From NCBI RefSeq assembly GCF_000153205.1, contig NZ_CH672427.1, forward strand, positions 2,148,541 through 2,212,540: a stretch of DNA of 64,000 bases, read 5' to 3'. This document shows, one piece after another, positions 1 to 9,942 of the stretch (its first letter is position 1; every line of letters starts with the position of its first letter). This DNA comes from Nitrococcus mobilis Nb-231. Its GTDB lineage: Bacteria > Pseudomonadota > Gammaproteobacteria > Nitrococcales > Nitrococcaceae. The notes below the pieces were generated by a model. The model was given only the letters and a program-made list of their open reading frames with translations, ran no database searches and was not told the DNA's origin. Position numbers and translations under genes: made by a program.

Positions 1-154
1 ATATCCGATCACGCCCGCCGCACGCGCGTTCGGCGAACTGGCTCAACACACGGGTGGATAAAACATCGAAAAACGGCAGTCCGCGCACTTGTAGGAAGGA
101 CCTCTTCAAGCGCTGGATTTGCCATGAGCGGGCGCAGCGAATAGAGTTTTTCAT
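1..154 (-). CDS. Transposase, N-terminal part (IS4-like), cut by window edge
   Basis: Reading leftward from an ATG at 154 gives an open frame to the window edge, about 51 codons, beginning MKNSIRCARSW and containing QRLKRSFLQ followed by GLPFFDVL. The pattern 'LKRxFLQxxGLPFxDVL' is familiar from the N-termini of IS4-group transposases; this is recognition by eye only. The start codon lies directly next to a perfect inverted repeat (155-228), as expected at the 5' end of an insertion sequence. The catalytic core would be left of the window, so neither activity nor family can be confirmed. Confidence 0.45.
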   Translation of the reverse strand, partial: MKNSIRCARSWQIQRLKRSFLQVRGLPFFDVLSTRVLSQFAERACGGRDRI

Positions 155-228
155 GGCTAGGCTCTCGGGATCGGATGGGAGGGTTTTCTCACAATCAATT
201 CTATCCGAAATGCTCCGAGAGCCTAGCC
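155..228. repeat. Perfect 14-bp inverted repeat, probable IS terminus
   Basis: GGCTAGGCTCTCGG at 155-168 is repeated as its exact reverse complement at 215-228, with 46 bp between. A second, weaker match lies inside (GGAT near 172 and ATCC near 203). The outer copy most likely marks the end of the transposon whose transposase starts at 154; the inner copy would then sit over its promoter or start. A 74-bp MITE-like element or a strong hairpin is also possible. Confidence 0.5.
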
Positions 229-437
229 TTTAATAATCACACAACTTCATGATCAATATACAATTGTGGTCGTTAAGGTAGCAGTATTAGGAACTGACCC
301 TCTTTGATAGCGGTCGAGCGCCGGAGGGACTGTGACCAGCCAGCGAAGATCTTCATAGACGGCTCTGCGACTAAACCTTGGTGGTCGCGCCAGTGCCCGG
401 CAATGATAGCAAGCGTGCCGCTCGGCCCGAGGGGATT
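229..437. other. Intergenic stretch, no gene seen
   Basis: Between the IS end and the next small gene there is no ORF with a credible start and ribosome-binding site. The first 70 bases are AT-rich compared with the surroundings, which fits a boundary left by transposition. Confidence 0.4.
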
Positions 438-626
438 TTACGACCCGGGGCGTTCCAACACGACCTGATTGGCGGTATCGCTCACCAACCGATACGGTGT
501 CGCGCTGCTGGCGAAGCGCCTGATAATGCGAGCCGCTTCACGGTGTATTTCGGTCGATGAGCCACTGATTACGATCCGCTCACCCTGGTACTCGACCCGG
601 CAGCTCTGGCGTCGAGGCTCCCGCAT
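438..626 (-). CDS. Small hypothetical protein (62 aa)
   Basis: The 62-residue basic protein starts MREPRRQSC. A good ribosome-binding site (GGAGAT, 6 nt before the ATG at 626) supports it being real. It holds a central VEYQGERIVISG stretch that could be a beta hairpin, followed by a helix-prone segment rich in Arg and Ala. No family is recognised. There is no signal peptide or membrane segment. It stands alone, with the host-attachment-type gene on the same strand about 270 bp upstream. Confidence 0.45.
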   Translation of the reverse strand: MREPRRQSCRVEYQGERIVISGSSTEIHREAARIIRRFASSATPYRLVSDTANQVVLERPGS

Positions 627-741
627 GACCTATCTCCTATTCTTCCAATTGCTTACGCCTGGATTAGGAAGATTGCGCGCTAGGGTTGCCGGTCCATCGT
701 CAAACAGGAAGGCGCTTACGAGGCGCAACGCGTTTTTGCAA

Positions 742-757
742 CGCAACAATTGTTGCG
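742..757. promoter_or_regulatory. Perfect 16-bp palindrome, possible operator
   Basis: CGCAACAATTGTTGCG reads the same on both strands. It lies in the gap between the 62-aa gene and the host-attachment-type gene, about 115 bp upstream of the former's start and downstream of the latter's stop. No T-run follows, so a terminator is unlikely; a dimeric-regulator site is the simplest reading, with no evidence for which regulator. Confidence 0.3.
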
Positions 758-892
758 CTTGATCGGGCCTCATGCAAATATTTCGGGTACGGCGGCCGAT
801 GATTCGCCCCGAACGGCGTAAATGCGGCCGCTCGCCCGTCCTTGCGACTCACGGCCTTCATTCAACTTACGAACTCGCGCTATGATGCGCAG

Positions 893-1375
893 TCAACGGC
901 GTGCTGGCAAGTAGCCATTGCGTGCCAATCGATCGTGCAGATCCCGCACGCTGAGCTTGGCAAAATCCTTTGCTACTTCGATGATATGCACCTCGCGCGG
1001 AATCCGTCCATTGAGCGCCTGACGGAGGAAGCCGAGCATGCGCTTTTCGGCACAAAGGATGAGACGTCGCGTTCCATTGGTACGCATCAGGCCATCGAGG
1101 TGCTTGATGATATCGCGGGCGAATCGAGCCTCCATCTCATCGTCAAATCGTTGTCGATGCTCATCGTAGCCGTGGGCTTGACCACCCACCTTACGGTTCT
1201 TGCCGCCGCGGGTATCAGCATAGATGCTTTGCTGATGGGCTTTATGAATGGGGTTCGCGAGGGAGTCATGCTCTATAAGATTGGGCCCAGATTCGAGCTC
1301 GGGCAATTCGACGGGTTCCAGTGTAAAGAAACGGGACCGAGCACCTTCTGCCACGACCACGCTGTACTCGCTCAT
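893..1375 (-). CDS. Host-attachment-protein family (AtsA/Host_attach-like)
   Basis: A 160-residue soluble protein starting MSEYSVVVAEGARSRFF. The opening strand followed by A-R-F residues, the central FARDI segment and the LILCAEKRMLGFLRQAL segment resemble the 'protein required for attachment to host cells' family (Host_attach). Members of that family are named from an Agrobacterium mutant and their biochemical role is unclear. The start at 1375 is chosen over the GTG/ATG options upstream because AGGGGG lies 7 nt ahead of it. It is transcribed alone, divergently from the asmA-mutY-yggX block. Confidence 0.7.
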   Translation of the reverse strand: MSEYSVVVAEGARSRFFTLEPVELPELESGPNLIEHDSLANPIHKAHQQSIYADTRGGKNRKVGGQAHGYDEHRQRFDDEMEARFARDIIKHLDGLMRTNGTRRLILCAEKRMLGFLRQALNGRIPREVHIIEVAKDFAKLSVRDLHDRLARNGYLPARR

Positions 1376-1462
1376 AATTTTCCCCCTACAGTGTAGATGG
1401 AGCTTAATCAATAGAGCCGACACCGACCTCCTTGTAGAATGACAAGCAGCGGGAGTTCAATG

Positions 1463-1491
1463 TTGATAATAACCCCCCTCTTTAAATTATA
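1463..1491 (+). promoter_or_regulatory. Possible promoter for the asmA-mutY-yggX operon
   Basis: TTGATA at 1463-1468 and ATTATA at 1486-1491 are 17 bp apart and lie about 64 bp upstream of the AsmA-family start. The -35 box matches consensus at five of six positions; the -10 box is weaker. The stretch is AT-rich compared with the coding sequence around it. Confidence 0.35.
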
Positions 1492-1554
1492 GAGAAATCC
1501 CTCCTCGATCCGCACCGCAGCGGCGAGCGTATCCAGAGAATATACGGAGATCCA

Positions 1555-3681
1555 ATGGGACGTATCGTCAAGTGGCTAATGATCGCCATAACCGGTGTCC
1601 TCACACTGCTGATTATCGTCATAACAGCGGTGATAGTGCTAGTCGACCCCAACGATTACCGAGACGAGATCGAACGCGCGGTCGCTACTCAGACAGGCCG
1701 GGAACTTGCCATGGAAGGCGACTTAAAGTTGATGTTTTTTCCTTGGATCGGCTTACAGGTCAATAAAGTTCAGCTCGCCGATGCGCCGGGCTTCGGCCCG
1801 GCACCATTCCTCCAGGCGGATCATGCCCAGCTGGCGCTGAAGCTGTTGCCGCTATTGCAAGGCAATCTGGTGCTCGACACGCTCATGCTGAATCAGCCGC
1901 GGGTTCATTTGATTCGTAACGAGCAGGGTCTTGGCAATTGGCAGACATTCGGCCGTCCACCCCAAGCGCCGAAGCGCCCGCCGGAGCAGCCCGCGGTGGA
2001 TTTGGAACCGGGCGTGCAACCCCAAGCTCAACCCCTGCCGGCTATACTCCAGGCCGCCAGCCTGGCGGGCCTGCGGATTCGCGATGGCCGGGTAACCTGG
2101 GACGATCGACAATCCGGTCAACATGTGGTCATTACATCACTCAACACCACCGCGGAGGACATCCGGCTTGGCGCTCCGATCAGCATCGAGTCGGATTGGC
2201 AGGGCCAAATCAATGACGGCATGGATATCGGCGGTAAACTCACCGGCACCGTCATGGCGGACCCGCAGCTGCAGCACTTCGATGCCCGTGATCTCGACCT
2301 GGCGCTGAATGTTGCCGGGGTGGATATTCCCGGCGGTAAGCAACAGCTACGGTTGCGCGCCCAGGCGGCCGCCGATCTGGGGCAGGCCACCTACCGCCTT
2401 ACCGAGTTGCGCCTGGATGCGGCAGGTGTACAGATAACCGGTCAGCTATCGGCCCAGCAGGCCAAGGATGCTGTTACGGCAACGGGTCAACTCCAGATTC
2501 CGGAATTCAGCCCCAGGGAAGTTCTGCAGCGGCTCGGCATGGCTGTGCCGAATACCGACGACCCCGATGTTCTCAAGCGGGCCTCGGCCCAGACCGAGTT
2601 TGGCTACCATGGTGGAGCGCTCACGATCGAACCGCTCACCGTACGCATGGATGATTCCGTACTCACTGGGCAAGCTAAACTACGCAACTTCACCGGGCCG
2701 GCCGCCGACTTCGATCTGAGCCTGAACGGCATCGATGTCGATCGCTATCGACCACCGTCGCGCGAGGGCAAACAGGCCGCCGCCACGCCGGCGGAGACGG
2801 CGGCTGCCGGGGCCGGTCAGCTGCCGCTTACGACGCTGCGCAGCCTGGATCTCAACGGCCGCCTGCGCATCGGCACACTCAAAGTGAACGGCGCGACGAT
2901 CAGCGATGCCGACATGACGGTACATGCCAAAGACGGCCGGCTGCGGGTACACCCTCTGACCGCCGCCCTCTATGGCGGCACATACCGAGGCGATATGCAG
3001 CTCGACGCGACCGGCAAGACGCCTCGGATCGAGCTGAACGAACAGCTGAGCGGGATTCAGGCCGGACCGTTGCTGACCGATGTCGCCTCGTTCCAGAAGC
3101 TGCTCGGCACCACCGATTTCAACCTGCGGGCCACGACCCACGGCGCGGCACCTGAGGATTGGCTGCAAGCGCTCACCGGCTTGGCTCGTTTCACATTTCG
3201 GGATGGCACGGTCAAGGGCATCAATCTCGCCCAGGCCATCCGAGCGGCGTTGGCCCGCGCGCAGGGTAAACCCCCACCCCCGAGTGAAGGCCCGCTGCAA
3301 ACTGATTTCAGTGAGCTTGGCGGAACTTTGAACCTCGCTGGCGGTGTCGTGCGTAATACCGATTTCAGCGCCAAAAGCCCGCTGCTACGTATACAGGGGC
3401 AAGGCGTGGCCAACCTGCTCAAACAAACCGTGGACTATCGCCTCACAACCAAGATCGTCGGCACGCTTAAAGGCCAAGGCGGCCAGGATCTGGAGCAGTT
3501 GCGCGGTATACCGATCCCACTGCGCTTTACGGGCAAGCTCAGCGAGCCTCGCCTCACTGTGGACTTGGCGGGCCTGTTTAAAGAACGCTTCGAGCAGAAA
3601 CGAGAGGAACTCGAGGAAAAGGGTAAGAAAAAGCTGGAGCAAAAATTGGACCAGCAGCTGGAGCGGCTGTTCAATCGCTGA
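1555..3681 (+). CDS. AsmA family protein
   Basis: A 708-residue protein of the AsmA family, large envelope proteins (inner-membrane anchored, periplasmic beta-rich body) linked to outer-membrane assembly and lipid transport. An N-terminal membrane anchor (residues about 7-30) is followed by the typical [14 protein letters not shown] opening and [10 protein letters not shown]. The long central region is beta-rich, and the C-terminus is a Lys/Glu-rich coiled coil (about 675-708). GGAGAT precedes the ATG. The stop codon shares one base with the mutY start (TGATG), so the two are translationally coupled; asmA beside mutY is a recurrent arrangement in gammaproteobacteria. Confidence 0.85.
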   Translation: MGRIVKWLMIAITGVLTLLIIVITAVIVLVDPNDYRDEIERAVATQTGRELAMEGDLKLMFFPWIGLQVNKVQLADAPGFGPAPFLQADHAQLALKLLPLLQGNLVLDTLMLNQPRVHLIRNEQGLGNWQTFGRPPQAPKRPPEQPAVDLEPGVQPQAQPLPAILQAASLAGLRIRDGRVTWDDRQSGQHVVITSLNTTAEDIRLGAPISIESDWQGQINDGMDIGGKLTGTVMADPQLQHFDARDLDLALNVAGVDIPGGKQQLRLRAQAAADLGQATYRLTELRLDAAGVQITGQLSAQQAKDAVTATGQLQIPEFSPREVLQRLGMAVPNTDDPDVLKRASAQTEFGYHGGALTIEPLTVRMDDSVLTGQAKLRNFTGPAADFDLSLNGIDVDRYRPPSREGKQAAATPAETAAAGAGQLPLTTLRSLDLNGRLRIGTLKVNGATISDADMTVHAKDGRLRVHPLTAALYGGTYRGDMQLDATGKTPRIELNEQLSGIQAGPLLTDVASFQKLLGTTDFNLRATTHGAAPEDWLQALTGLARFTFRDGTVKGINLAQAIRAALARAQGKPPPPSEGPLQTDFSELGGTLNLAGGVVRNTDFSAKSPLLRIQGQGVANLLKQTVDYRLTTKIVGTLKGQGGQDLEQLRGIPIPLRFTGKLSEPRLTVDLAGLFKERFEQKREELEEKGKKKLEQKLDQQLERLFNR

Positions 3682-4772
3682 TGGACGGGAACATAACCCC
3701 TTTGCCGGCCAGCGCGTCGGACCCGGATGGCTTCGCCCACGCGGTAATCGCCTGGCAGGCGCAGCATGGCCGCCGTGATCTGCCTTGGCAGAACCCGGCG
3801 ACCTCCTATCGGGTATGGGTCTCGGAGATTATGCTACAGCAGACCCAGGTGGCTACCGTCGTGCCCTATTTCCAGCGGTTCATGGCACGCTTTCCCACGT
3901 TAGCAGCACTTGCTGGCGCGGAGCTCGACGACGTGCTGCAGCTATGGACCGGGCTGGGGTATTACGCGCGCGCGCGCCATCTGCATCAGGCGGCCCGGCG
4001 CATCGATATCGATCACGGCGGGCGCTTTCCCACAACGATCGATCGACTCCTGGAACTACCCGGCATCGGTCGCTCCACCGCCGGCGCTATCCTCTCGTTG
4101 GCGCTCGGACAGCGCCATCCGATTCTGGATGGCAACGTCAAGCGCGTACTCGCTCGCTACCACGCCGTTCCCGGGTGGCCGGGTCGAGCCAAGGTCCAGC
4201 ACAGGCTATGGACGCTCGCGGAGCATCACACACCGCGGCAGCAAAATGCGGCCTACAATCAGGGCATGATGGATTTGGGGGCATCGTTGTGCATCCGGGT
4301 GCGGCCGCGCTGCGAGCTTTGCCCCCTAGCGGGGGGCTGCGCGGCCCGCCGCCTCGCTCGCCAGAACCAATTCCCCGAACCGCGCCCAGCGAAGGTCAAG
4401 CCCGTGCGTCAGACCCGGATGCTCCTGCTGCAGCAGGCTGGTCGGGTACTGCTGGTACGCCGCCCACCCGCCGGCGTCTGGGGTGGACTCTGGTGCCCAC
4501 CGCAGTGTGATCTCGAAGCCGATTATGTTGCCTTGTGCCGACGACAATTCGGGTTACGGATCGGTCCGGCACGGGCATGGCCGATGCGGCGACACACATT
4601 CAGCCACTTCCACCTGGAGATCCATCCGGTATATGCCCCAGTGCAAGCCGAGGACCCCAGCATCATGGATAGACCGGGACACCTCTGGTATAACGAGCAT
4701 TCGTCGAACCGCTGCGGGCTTGCGGCACCGGTGCGACAATTGCTGCAAGACCTGGAGGAAATACGAGCATGA
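3681..4772 (+). CDS. mutY: A/G-specific adenine DNA glycosylase MutY
   Basis: MutY removes adenine mispaired with 8-oxoguanine or guanine in base-excision repair. The 363 residues show the family features in order: LPWQ near the start, [13 protein letters not shown] (helix carrying the catalytic Glu), the helix-hairpin-helix [13 protein letters not shown] with the catalytic Asp in [10 protein letters not shown], and a four-cysteine iron-sulphur loop (CxxxxxxCxxC with a final Cys, about residues 206-222). A C-terminal NUDIX-like domain (about 235-355) recognises 8-oxoG. Length is normal. It overlaps asmA by one base and yggX by four, giving a three-gene operon with a DNA-repair and oxidative-stress theme. 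Confidence 0.95.
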   Translation: MDGNITPLPASASDPDGFAHAVIAWQAQHGRRDLPWQNPATSYRVWVSEIMLQQTQVATVVPYFQRFMARFPTLAALAGAELDDVLQLWTGLGYYARARHLHQAARRIDIDHGGRFPTTIDRLLELPGIGRSTAGAILSLALGQRHPILDGNVKRVLARYHAVPGWPGRAKVQHRLWTLAEHHTPRQQNAAYNQGMMDLGASLCIRVRPRCELCPLAGGCAARRLARQNQFPEPRPAKVKPVRQTRMLLLQQAGRVLLVRRPPAGVWGGLWCPPQCDLEADYVALCRRQFGLRIGPARAWPMRRHTFSHFHLEIHPVYAPVQAEDPSIMDRPGHLWYNEHSSNRCGLAAPVRQLLQDLEEIRA

Positions 4773-5035
4773 GTCGAACGGTATACTGTATGAAGCTCGG
4801 CAAAGAGGCCGAGGGCCTCGAGCGCCAACCTTATCCTGGCGAGATCGGCAAGCGCATCTTCGATAACATCTCCAAGGAAGCTTGGCAGATGTGGATGAAG
4901 CATCAGACCATGCTGATCAACGAATATGGCCTTACGCCCGTGGATCCGAAAGCCCGCCAATTCCTCGTGCAAGAGATGGAGAAGTTCTTCTTCGGCGAAG
5001 GCTCGGAGCCACCGCCGGATTATAATCCCAAGTAA
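4769..5035 (+). CDS. yggX: Fe(2+)-trafficking / oxidative damage protection protein YggX
   Basis: An 88-residue protein beginning [17 protein letters not shown]. The conserved Cys-7, the YPGEIGKRI segment and [15 protein letters not shown] are diagnostic of YggX, which protects iron-sulphur clusters from oxidants and may move iron. Length is typical (about 90 aa). The start overlaps the mutY stop as ATGA. mutY-yggX is a well-known gammaproteobacterial gene pair, consistent with both countering oxidative damage. Confidence 0.95.
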   Translation: MSRTVYCMKLGKEAEGLERQPYPGEIGKRIFDNISKEAWQMWMKHQTMLINEYGLTPVDPKARQFLVQEMEKFFFGEGSEPPPDYNPK

Positions 5036-5055
5036 TTCCGGCGGCACCTAAAAGC

Positions 5056-6081
5056 ATGAAGTGCCGGCTCGAGTATCCGCTCCAAGCACCGCCCATCGGC
5101 GGCTGGCGCGCCGTCGCCGACGGGGTGTGTTGGCTGCGGTTACCGCTGCCCTTCGCCCTCGATCACGTCAATGCCTGGCTGCTCAAAGACCACCAGGCAT
5201 GGACACTGGTCGACGCCGGCGTTGCGCTGCCACCGAGCCGAGCAGCCTGGGAGTTGCTCATCACCAACGTGCTCTCCGACCGGCCGCTGCACCGCATCGT
5301 GATCACCCACTTCCACCCCGATCACTACGGGTTGGCCAGCTGGTTCCAGCAACGCTTCGGGGCCAAGGTGTGCATTACTCGGCCCGAACAGGACGCGGCC
5401 GCTAGTCTGTACGCTTGCTCTGATGAGCAGGCAGGCAAGCGCATCGATGAGCTTTTCGCCGACCATGGCCTCGAGGCGGAGCGCCGAGCACGGTTAGTCG
5501 CCCGCGGCAACTTCTACCGACCCTTGCTGGCCGGCGTCGCCAGCGTAGACGAATATCTAACCGATGGCAGCGAACTGCAAATCGGTGACCGACGCTGGAA
5601 GGTTATTATCGGCCGGGGCCACTCGCCCGAGCAGGCTTGCCTGTATTGCGAGGACGAGGACTGGCTCATCTCGGGTGACCAAATCTTACCGGGAATTTCC
5701 AGCAACATCAGCGTTCGCCCCGAGCAGCCCGATGGCGACCCGCTCGCCGGCTATTTGGACTCGCTGGCAAGGCTGCGCCGCCTTCCCGCGGATGTCCTGG
5801 TGCTGCCCTCTCATGGCAACGCATTCAGAGGTCTGCACGAGCGGATTGCGGCGCTTGAACGGCATCACAAGGCGCGTTTGGATCGACTGCGCTCGGCATG
5901 CAGCGAGACGCCGCTCAGCGCCGCCGAGACGTTGCCGATCCTGTTTCGGCGCCAACTCGATAGCTATGCCCTGTTCTTCGCCATGGGCGAGGCCATCGCC
6001 CATCTGCACCGCCTATGGCACACCGGCGAACTCTCCCGCTCTCGCGATACGCAGGGCGTCTACCGTTTTGCCCCGGCCTAG
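5056..6081 (+). CDS. MBL-fold metallo-hydrolase
   Basis: A 341-residue metallo-beta-lactamase-fold hydrolase. It carries the metal-binding motif HFHPDHYG (about residue 93), a later GRGHSPEQ that supplies another histidine, and SGDQILPG with the bridging aspartate; a C-terminal helical region follows. The family includes thioesterases, glyoxalase II-like and beta-lactamase-like enzymes, and the substrate cannot be read from the sequence. It follows yggX after 20 bp on the same strand, so it is probably the last gene of that operon. No terminator is seen before the tRNA gene. Confidence 0.8.
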   Translation: MKCRLEYPLQAPPIGGWRAVADGVCWLRLPLPFALDHVNAWLLKDHQAWTLVDAGVALPPSRAAWELLITNVLSDRPLHRIVITHFHPDHYGLASWFQQRFGAKVCITRPEQDAAASLYACSDEQAGKRIDELFADHGLEAERRARLVARGNFYRPLLAGVASVDEYLTDGSELQIGDRRWKVIIGRGHSPEQACLYCEDEDWLISGDQILPGISSNISVRPEQPDGDPLAGYLDSLARLRRLPADVLVLPSHGNAFRGLHERIAALERHHKARLDRLRSACSETPLSAAETLPILFRRQLDSYALFFAMGEAIAHLHRLWHTGELSRSRDTQGVYRFAPA

Positions 6082-6143
6082 CACGATGATCGCACTCGCC
6101 CTTGACGGCGCCTACACGAATCGGGTTGAATAAAGCGCCCCAT

Positions 6144-6219
6144 GGCCAGGTAGCTCAGTCGGTAGAGCAGGGGACTGAAAATCCCCGTGTCGGCAGTTCG
6201 ATTCTGTCCCTGGCCACCA
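6144..6219 (+). tRNA. tRNA-Phe (GAA)
   Basis: A complete 76-nt cloverleaf starting GGCCAGG and ending CCTGGCC-ACCA, giving a 7-bp acceptor stem. The anticodon GAA is at 6177-6179 within a GGGGA/TCCCC stem, and the T-arm reads GGCAG-TTCGATT-CTGTC. The CCA end is encoded. Its 3' half is repeated at 19954-19999, so this gene is the integration site of the island described below. Confidence 0.95.
6174..6219 (+). repeat. attL-like repeat (3' half of tRNA-Phe)
   Basis: The 46 bp from the anticodon loop to the CCA end match 19954-19999 at 42 positions. The four differences all lie in the T-stem (G-C-A-G versus G-T-G-G on one side, T-G-T versus C-G-C on the other) and keep it paired, so both copies look like functional tRNA ends of different origin rather than one that decayed. 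Confidence 0.75.
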
Positions 6220-6299
6220 ATAAAACCAGATACTTATAGTAATTTCTCTCAAAATTTTGCCTTCCATGGAAGCAATTTGGAAGCACGCCAAACGATATA

Positions 6300-6349
6300 T
6301 CTGTTTCGTAATCAGTAGGTCCGCCGTTCGAGTCGGCGCACCGGAACCA
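6300..6349 (+). pseudogene. tRNA 3'-half fragment, tRNA-Thr(CGT)-like
   Basis: TTCGTAA reads as an anticodon loop (CGT, Thr). It is followed by a perfect T-arm (CGCCG, loop TTCGAGT, CGGCG) and the acceptor strand CACCGGA-ACCA. The 5' half of a tRNA is not present upstream, and the 5' side of the anticodon stem is already mismatched. The fragment is therefore a broken tRNA end such as attachment-site recombination leaves. It is followed within 10 bp by a terminator. Confidence 0.55.
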
Positions 6350-6359
6350 ATAAAAAACA

Positions 6360-6394
6360 ACGGCTTACGCAAAATTTGCGTGAGCCGTTTTTAT
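6360..6394 (+). terminator. Rho-independent terminator
   Basis: ACGGCTTACGCAAA (6360-6373) pairs with TTTGCGTGAGCCGT (6375-6388) over 14 bp with one G-U pair, followed by TTTTATTT. It would stop transcription coming from the tRNA-Phe side before the mod gene. Confidence 0.85.
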
Positions 6395-6632
6395 TTGTGT
6401 AGTCGCCATGTAAACGGTGTTCGTTTAGCGACCAAAATTCGCGCGGGCAATTCCCGCCGGGTTAGCAGCTGGAGGACCGCCAGCTGGCCTTCGCGCACGA
6501 TGCTGCCGAGCTTCATGTTCAAACCGAGAGGTGTGCTCTGTTCGTCATATGCTGGGGAGCTCGTGGCCGGGCAGAAATTTGGATCGCACGAGTGCGTCCT
6601 AATGGTCAAGAATTCAAATAAGAGGTTTCAGA
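6395..6632. other. Left end of the island, non-coding
   Basis: No gene is supported here. An inverted repeat (CAGCTGG and CCAGCTGG around 6468-6488) and the leader of the mod gene are the only visible structures. AGAGGT, 6 nt ahead of a GTG at 6633, is the mod ribosome-binding site. Confidence 0.4.
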
Positions 6633-7650
6633 GTGTCGCGACTGACGGATCTGATCGCACGGGCGAAGGCGAAAGATCGGGCTCTTGGAGACGAGCTGGA
6701 ACGTGAATTTAAGGCGCTGGCGTCGCGGCGCGCGTTCGGTCTCAACTTCGAAAGGCACCGCCCCGAGAGCGTCGAGCTGCCGGGGCGGCCGATCCGCCGG
6801 GGCGACAAGGTGCGCATCCTGCCGCCGCGCGGGTCTACGGCCAAGGGCGATCAGCGCTTGTGGAAGGTGCCTGGCATCGACGAAATGAATGGCACGCGAA
6901 CAGCGCACGTCTCGCTCATCGACGCTGGGGAGCCTGAGACGGCCAACGTCGCAACCGATGATCTGGTCGTCGTGGCAGAGTTCCGCGACTACATTTATCC
7001 GGGGCTGGTCAGCACTGGGAAGGTCGAGCGCGGCGGTGACAAGCCGTATCACACCGTGATCAACGGTGAGAACTTCCATGTTCTTGAGGCGCTGACCTAC
7101 ACGCATCGCGGGAAGATCGACGCGATCTATATCGATCCTCCCTATAACACCGGCGCTCGCGACTGGAAATACAACAACGATTACGTTGAAGGGGAGGATC
7201 TTTATCGTCACTCCAAATGGCTTGCCTTCATGGAGCGCCGCCTCAAGGTTGCGCGGGAATTGTTGCGTCAAGAATCCTCGGTTCTAATTGTCACAATTGA
7301 TGAAAAAGAATTTCTTCGGCTTGGCTTGCTTCTTGAACAAATTTTCCCAGAAGCCGACATCCAGATGGTTTCGAGTGTTATAAATCCAAAAGGAACAGCC
7401 AGATCAAGTGAATTTGCGAGAATTGATGAGTATATATTTTTCGTCAAACTCGGGGACATCTCGATCTCACGTTGGCGTTGGGACATGCTAAATGCTCGGG
7501 ATTATGGGGAGGACCAAGAAGTCCGCTGGAGAGGGCTCGCAAGAACAGGACGAAAAGGCCTCCGCAGCAATAATCCGGGCTCATGGTATCCGATTTATGT
7601 GTACAAGGACGGGTCTGGAATTCACTCGATCGGCGATACCGTCTTATTAG

Positions 7651-8826
7651 GGAGACTCTGAACTATTCCCGGCCACGCCAGTATAATTGCGGCATTGCCA
7701 CCGACCCAGGCGGAACCGATGAAACAAACCACCTTTGCTTCGATGAGTTTTGCGGCCAAGAAGCGGCGCACGCGCCGGGAGAAGTTTCTCGCCGAGATGG
7801 AGCAGGTGGTGCCTTGGGCAAAACTGGTGGCGCTCATTGAGCTGCACTACCCCAAGGCGGGCCGGCGTGGCCGCCCGCCGATGCCGCTTGAGTCGATGCT
7901 GCGTATTTATTTCATGCAGCAGTGGTACGCGCTCTCCGACCCGGCGATGGAGGATGCGCTCTATGAGATCGAGTCGATGCGCCGCTTCGCCGGGCTTGAG
8001 CTCATCGACGACGCGCTGCCCGACGAGACCACGATTTTGAAGTTTCGCCGCCTGCTGGAGCGCCACGGCCTGACTGCCCAGATGATGAACGTAATCCACG
8101 ACGTGCTCGCCGAGCGCGGGGCGCTGCTCAAGGGCGGCACTATGGTCGATGCCACGATTGTGCACGCTCCGGCCTCGACGAAGAACAAGGCGCGCCGGCG
8201 CGACCCGCAGATGCACCAGACGCGGAAGGGCAATCAGTGGTATTTCGGCATGAAGATCCACGTGGGGGCCGATGTCAACAGCGGCCTTGCTCACACGGTT
8301 TCGGTGACTGCAGCCAACGCCTCGGACATCAGCCAATTGCCGCGCCTGCTGCGCGAGGACGACCGCGCGGTCTTTGGTGATAAGGGCTACGTCGATAACA
8401 CCCTTAAGCGCGCGGCGCGCCGGGCGGGTGTCTACTGGGGCGTGTCCTTGAAGGCAAGCTCCAAGCACAAACTCACCGGTGCGAACAAGCGCACCAACCG
8501 CAAGCGCTCCTCGGTCCGTGCCCGGGTGGAGCACATTTTCCGGGTGATCAAGCGCCAATTCGGTTACACCAAGGTGCGCTACAAGGGGCTTGCCAAGAAC
8601 GCCGCCCAGGTGTTCACGCTGATCGGCCTGACGAATCTGTATCTGGTGAGGAGGCAACTGATGACGAGCTGACAGGCAAACTCCGCCTGCTTGCTCAGGA
8701 AAGGGGTTCAGCGGCGCCAAACGGCCCCGTAAATCAGCACTCGGCGGCGGGAAACCGAGCATTTTTACCCTTCCTCTCGTCAGAGACGAATGCGTTTGAC
8801 TTCAGCTCGAATAGTTCAGACGTTCC
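7651..8826 (+). mobile_element. IS5-family insertion sequence (1,176 bp)
   Basis: The ends are imperfect inverted repeats: GGAGACTCTGAACTATTC on the left and GGAACGTCTGAACTATTC (read inward) on the right, 15 of 18 identical. They are flanked by a 4-bp direct repeat TTAG (7647-7650 and 8827-8830), the TSD size and C/TTAR type expected for IS5. One intact transposase gene fills it. The perfect duplication and intact gene point to a recent insertion. Confidence 0.9.
7719..8672 (+). CDS. IS5-family transposase
   Basis: About 317 residues starting MKQTTFASMSFAAKKRR. The DDE catalytic acidic residues are visible: Asp in GGTMVDATIVHAP, Asp in AVFGDKGYVDN and Glu in RARVEHIFRVIKRQFG, followed by the IS5 C-terminal segment TKVRYKGLAKN. 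The N-terminal DUF772-type region (GRRGRPPMPLESMLRIYFMQQWY) is also typical. Full length and apparently intact. The ATG at 7719 is preferred to an upstream GTG because it gives the family's usual N-terminus. Confidence 0.9.
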   Translation: MKQTTFASMSFAAKKRRTRREKFLAEMEQVVPWAKLVALIELHYPKAGRRGRPPMPLESMLRIYFMQQWYALSDPAMEDALYEIESMRRFAGLELIDDALPDETTILKFRRLLERHGLTAQMMNVIHDVLAERGALLKGGTMVDATIVHAPASTKNKARRRDPQMHQTRKGNQWYFGMKIHVGADVNSGLAHTVSVTAANASDISQLPRLLREDDRAVFGDKGYVDNTLKRAARRAGVYWGVSLKASSKHKLTGANKRTNRKRSSVRARVEHIFRVIKRQFGYTKVRYKGLAKNAAQVFTLIGLTNLYLVRRQLMTS

Positions 8827-9942
8827 TTAGGAGAAGAAAGTCCAAACGCTGCGCCGATCGAAACCGTTGCAATCTGGCCTCCATCAAATCGAACCCAACA
8901 ATTCAGTTGGTCGGTAGTGCCAGCAACTCTTAGGTCGCTCATGGATAAGGGGGCGGTCCGTACTGGCCGAATCGATTTGTCAAAGAATTCTGTTCCGATT
9001 TATTACCTTTCGTTCAATCAGTTGGCAGCCATCGAAAACGGGACTCTAGAGGTTACAGGAAGAGCGGAAGACGGTTCGCTCATTGTCCGATACGCAGAGG
9101 GGGCACGTGCTGCGGCACCGCGCACCGTATGGAATATGACAGCTCACGATGCGGGTAGCCATGGAACGACCCTGCTGAGCACGATAATGCCTGATCGACG
9201 TTTCCCGTTTCCTAAGTCGCTTTATGCCGTTGAAGACGCTCTTAGGTTCTTCGTTAAAAAAAATCCGGATGCGATAATACTTGATTTCTTCGCCGGCTCT
9301 GGCACGACCGCCCACGCCGTGATGCGCCTCAATCGACAGGACGGCGGCGGGCGCCAGTGCATCTCCGTCACCAACAACGAGGTCGCCGCTGACGAGCAAG
9401 TTGCGCTCCGAAAGGTAGGCCATCGGCCGGGAGACCCAGAATGGGAAAAAATCGGCATCTGCGATTACATCACGAAGCCCCGGCTTAGGGCGGCGATCAC
9501 AGGCAAGACGCCCGAGGGCGAAGACATCGACGGCGACTACAAGTTCACTGACGAATTCCCGATGGCTGAAGGGTTCGAGGAGAATGCAGAGTTCTTCACG
9601 CTAACCTACGAAACGCCGGTCGCGGTTCACCACAACCTCGCCTTCCAGCGCGTCGCGCCGCTCCTCTGGATGCGCGCTGGCGCCGAAGGGAGCCGCATCG
9701 ATGGACCGCCGGAGCAGGGCTGGGCCGTCGCCGACACCTATGGCCTCCTGATCGATCTGGACCGCTCGGCTGAGTTCTGCGACGCCGTCGATGCGCGCGA
9801 GGGTCTCCGCATCGCTTATATCGTCACCGACGACGACGGGCGTTTCCAGTCCGTCGCGCGTAGGCTGCCCGACTCGGTCGAGCCGATCCGGCTCTATGAG
9901 TCCTACCTATCCAATTTCCGCTTTTCGATGGGCCGCTAAGCC

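Larger units (their letters stand above)
6633..9939 (+). pseudogene. mod: Type III R-M DNA methyltransferase (Mod), split by IS5-type element
   Basis: Two in-frame pieces (6633-7650 and 8831-9939) flank an insertion sequence. Removing the element plus one copy of its 4-bp duplication restores an uninterrupted 708-codon frame with no stop. The first piece carries the adenine-methyltransferase catalytic motif IDPPYNTG (about residue 172). The second carries the AdoMet-binding motif DFFAGSGTT. That order (DPPY before FxGxG) marks the beta class used by type III Mod subunits, which methylate and also provide sequence recognition. With the two motifs on separate fragments, no active enzyme is expected. 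res follows after 3 bp, so the pair was an operon. Confidence 0.85.

Noticed and set aside
6112-6372. 86-aa minus-strand frame with ESNCRHGDFQSPALP
   Set aside because: This is the well-known spurious translation antisense to a tRNA gene (6144-6219) and the adjoining tRNA fragment.
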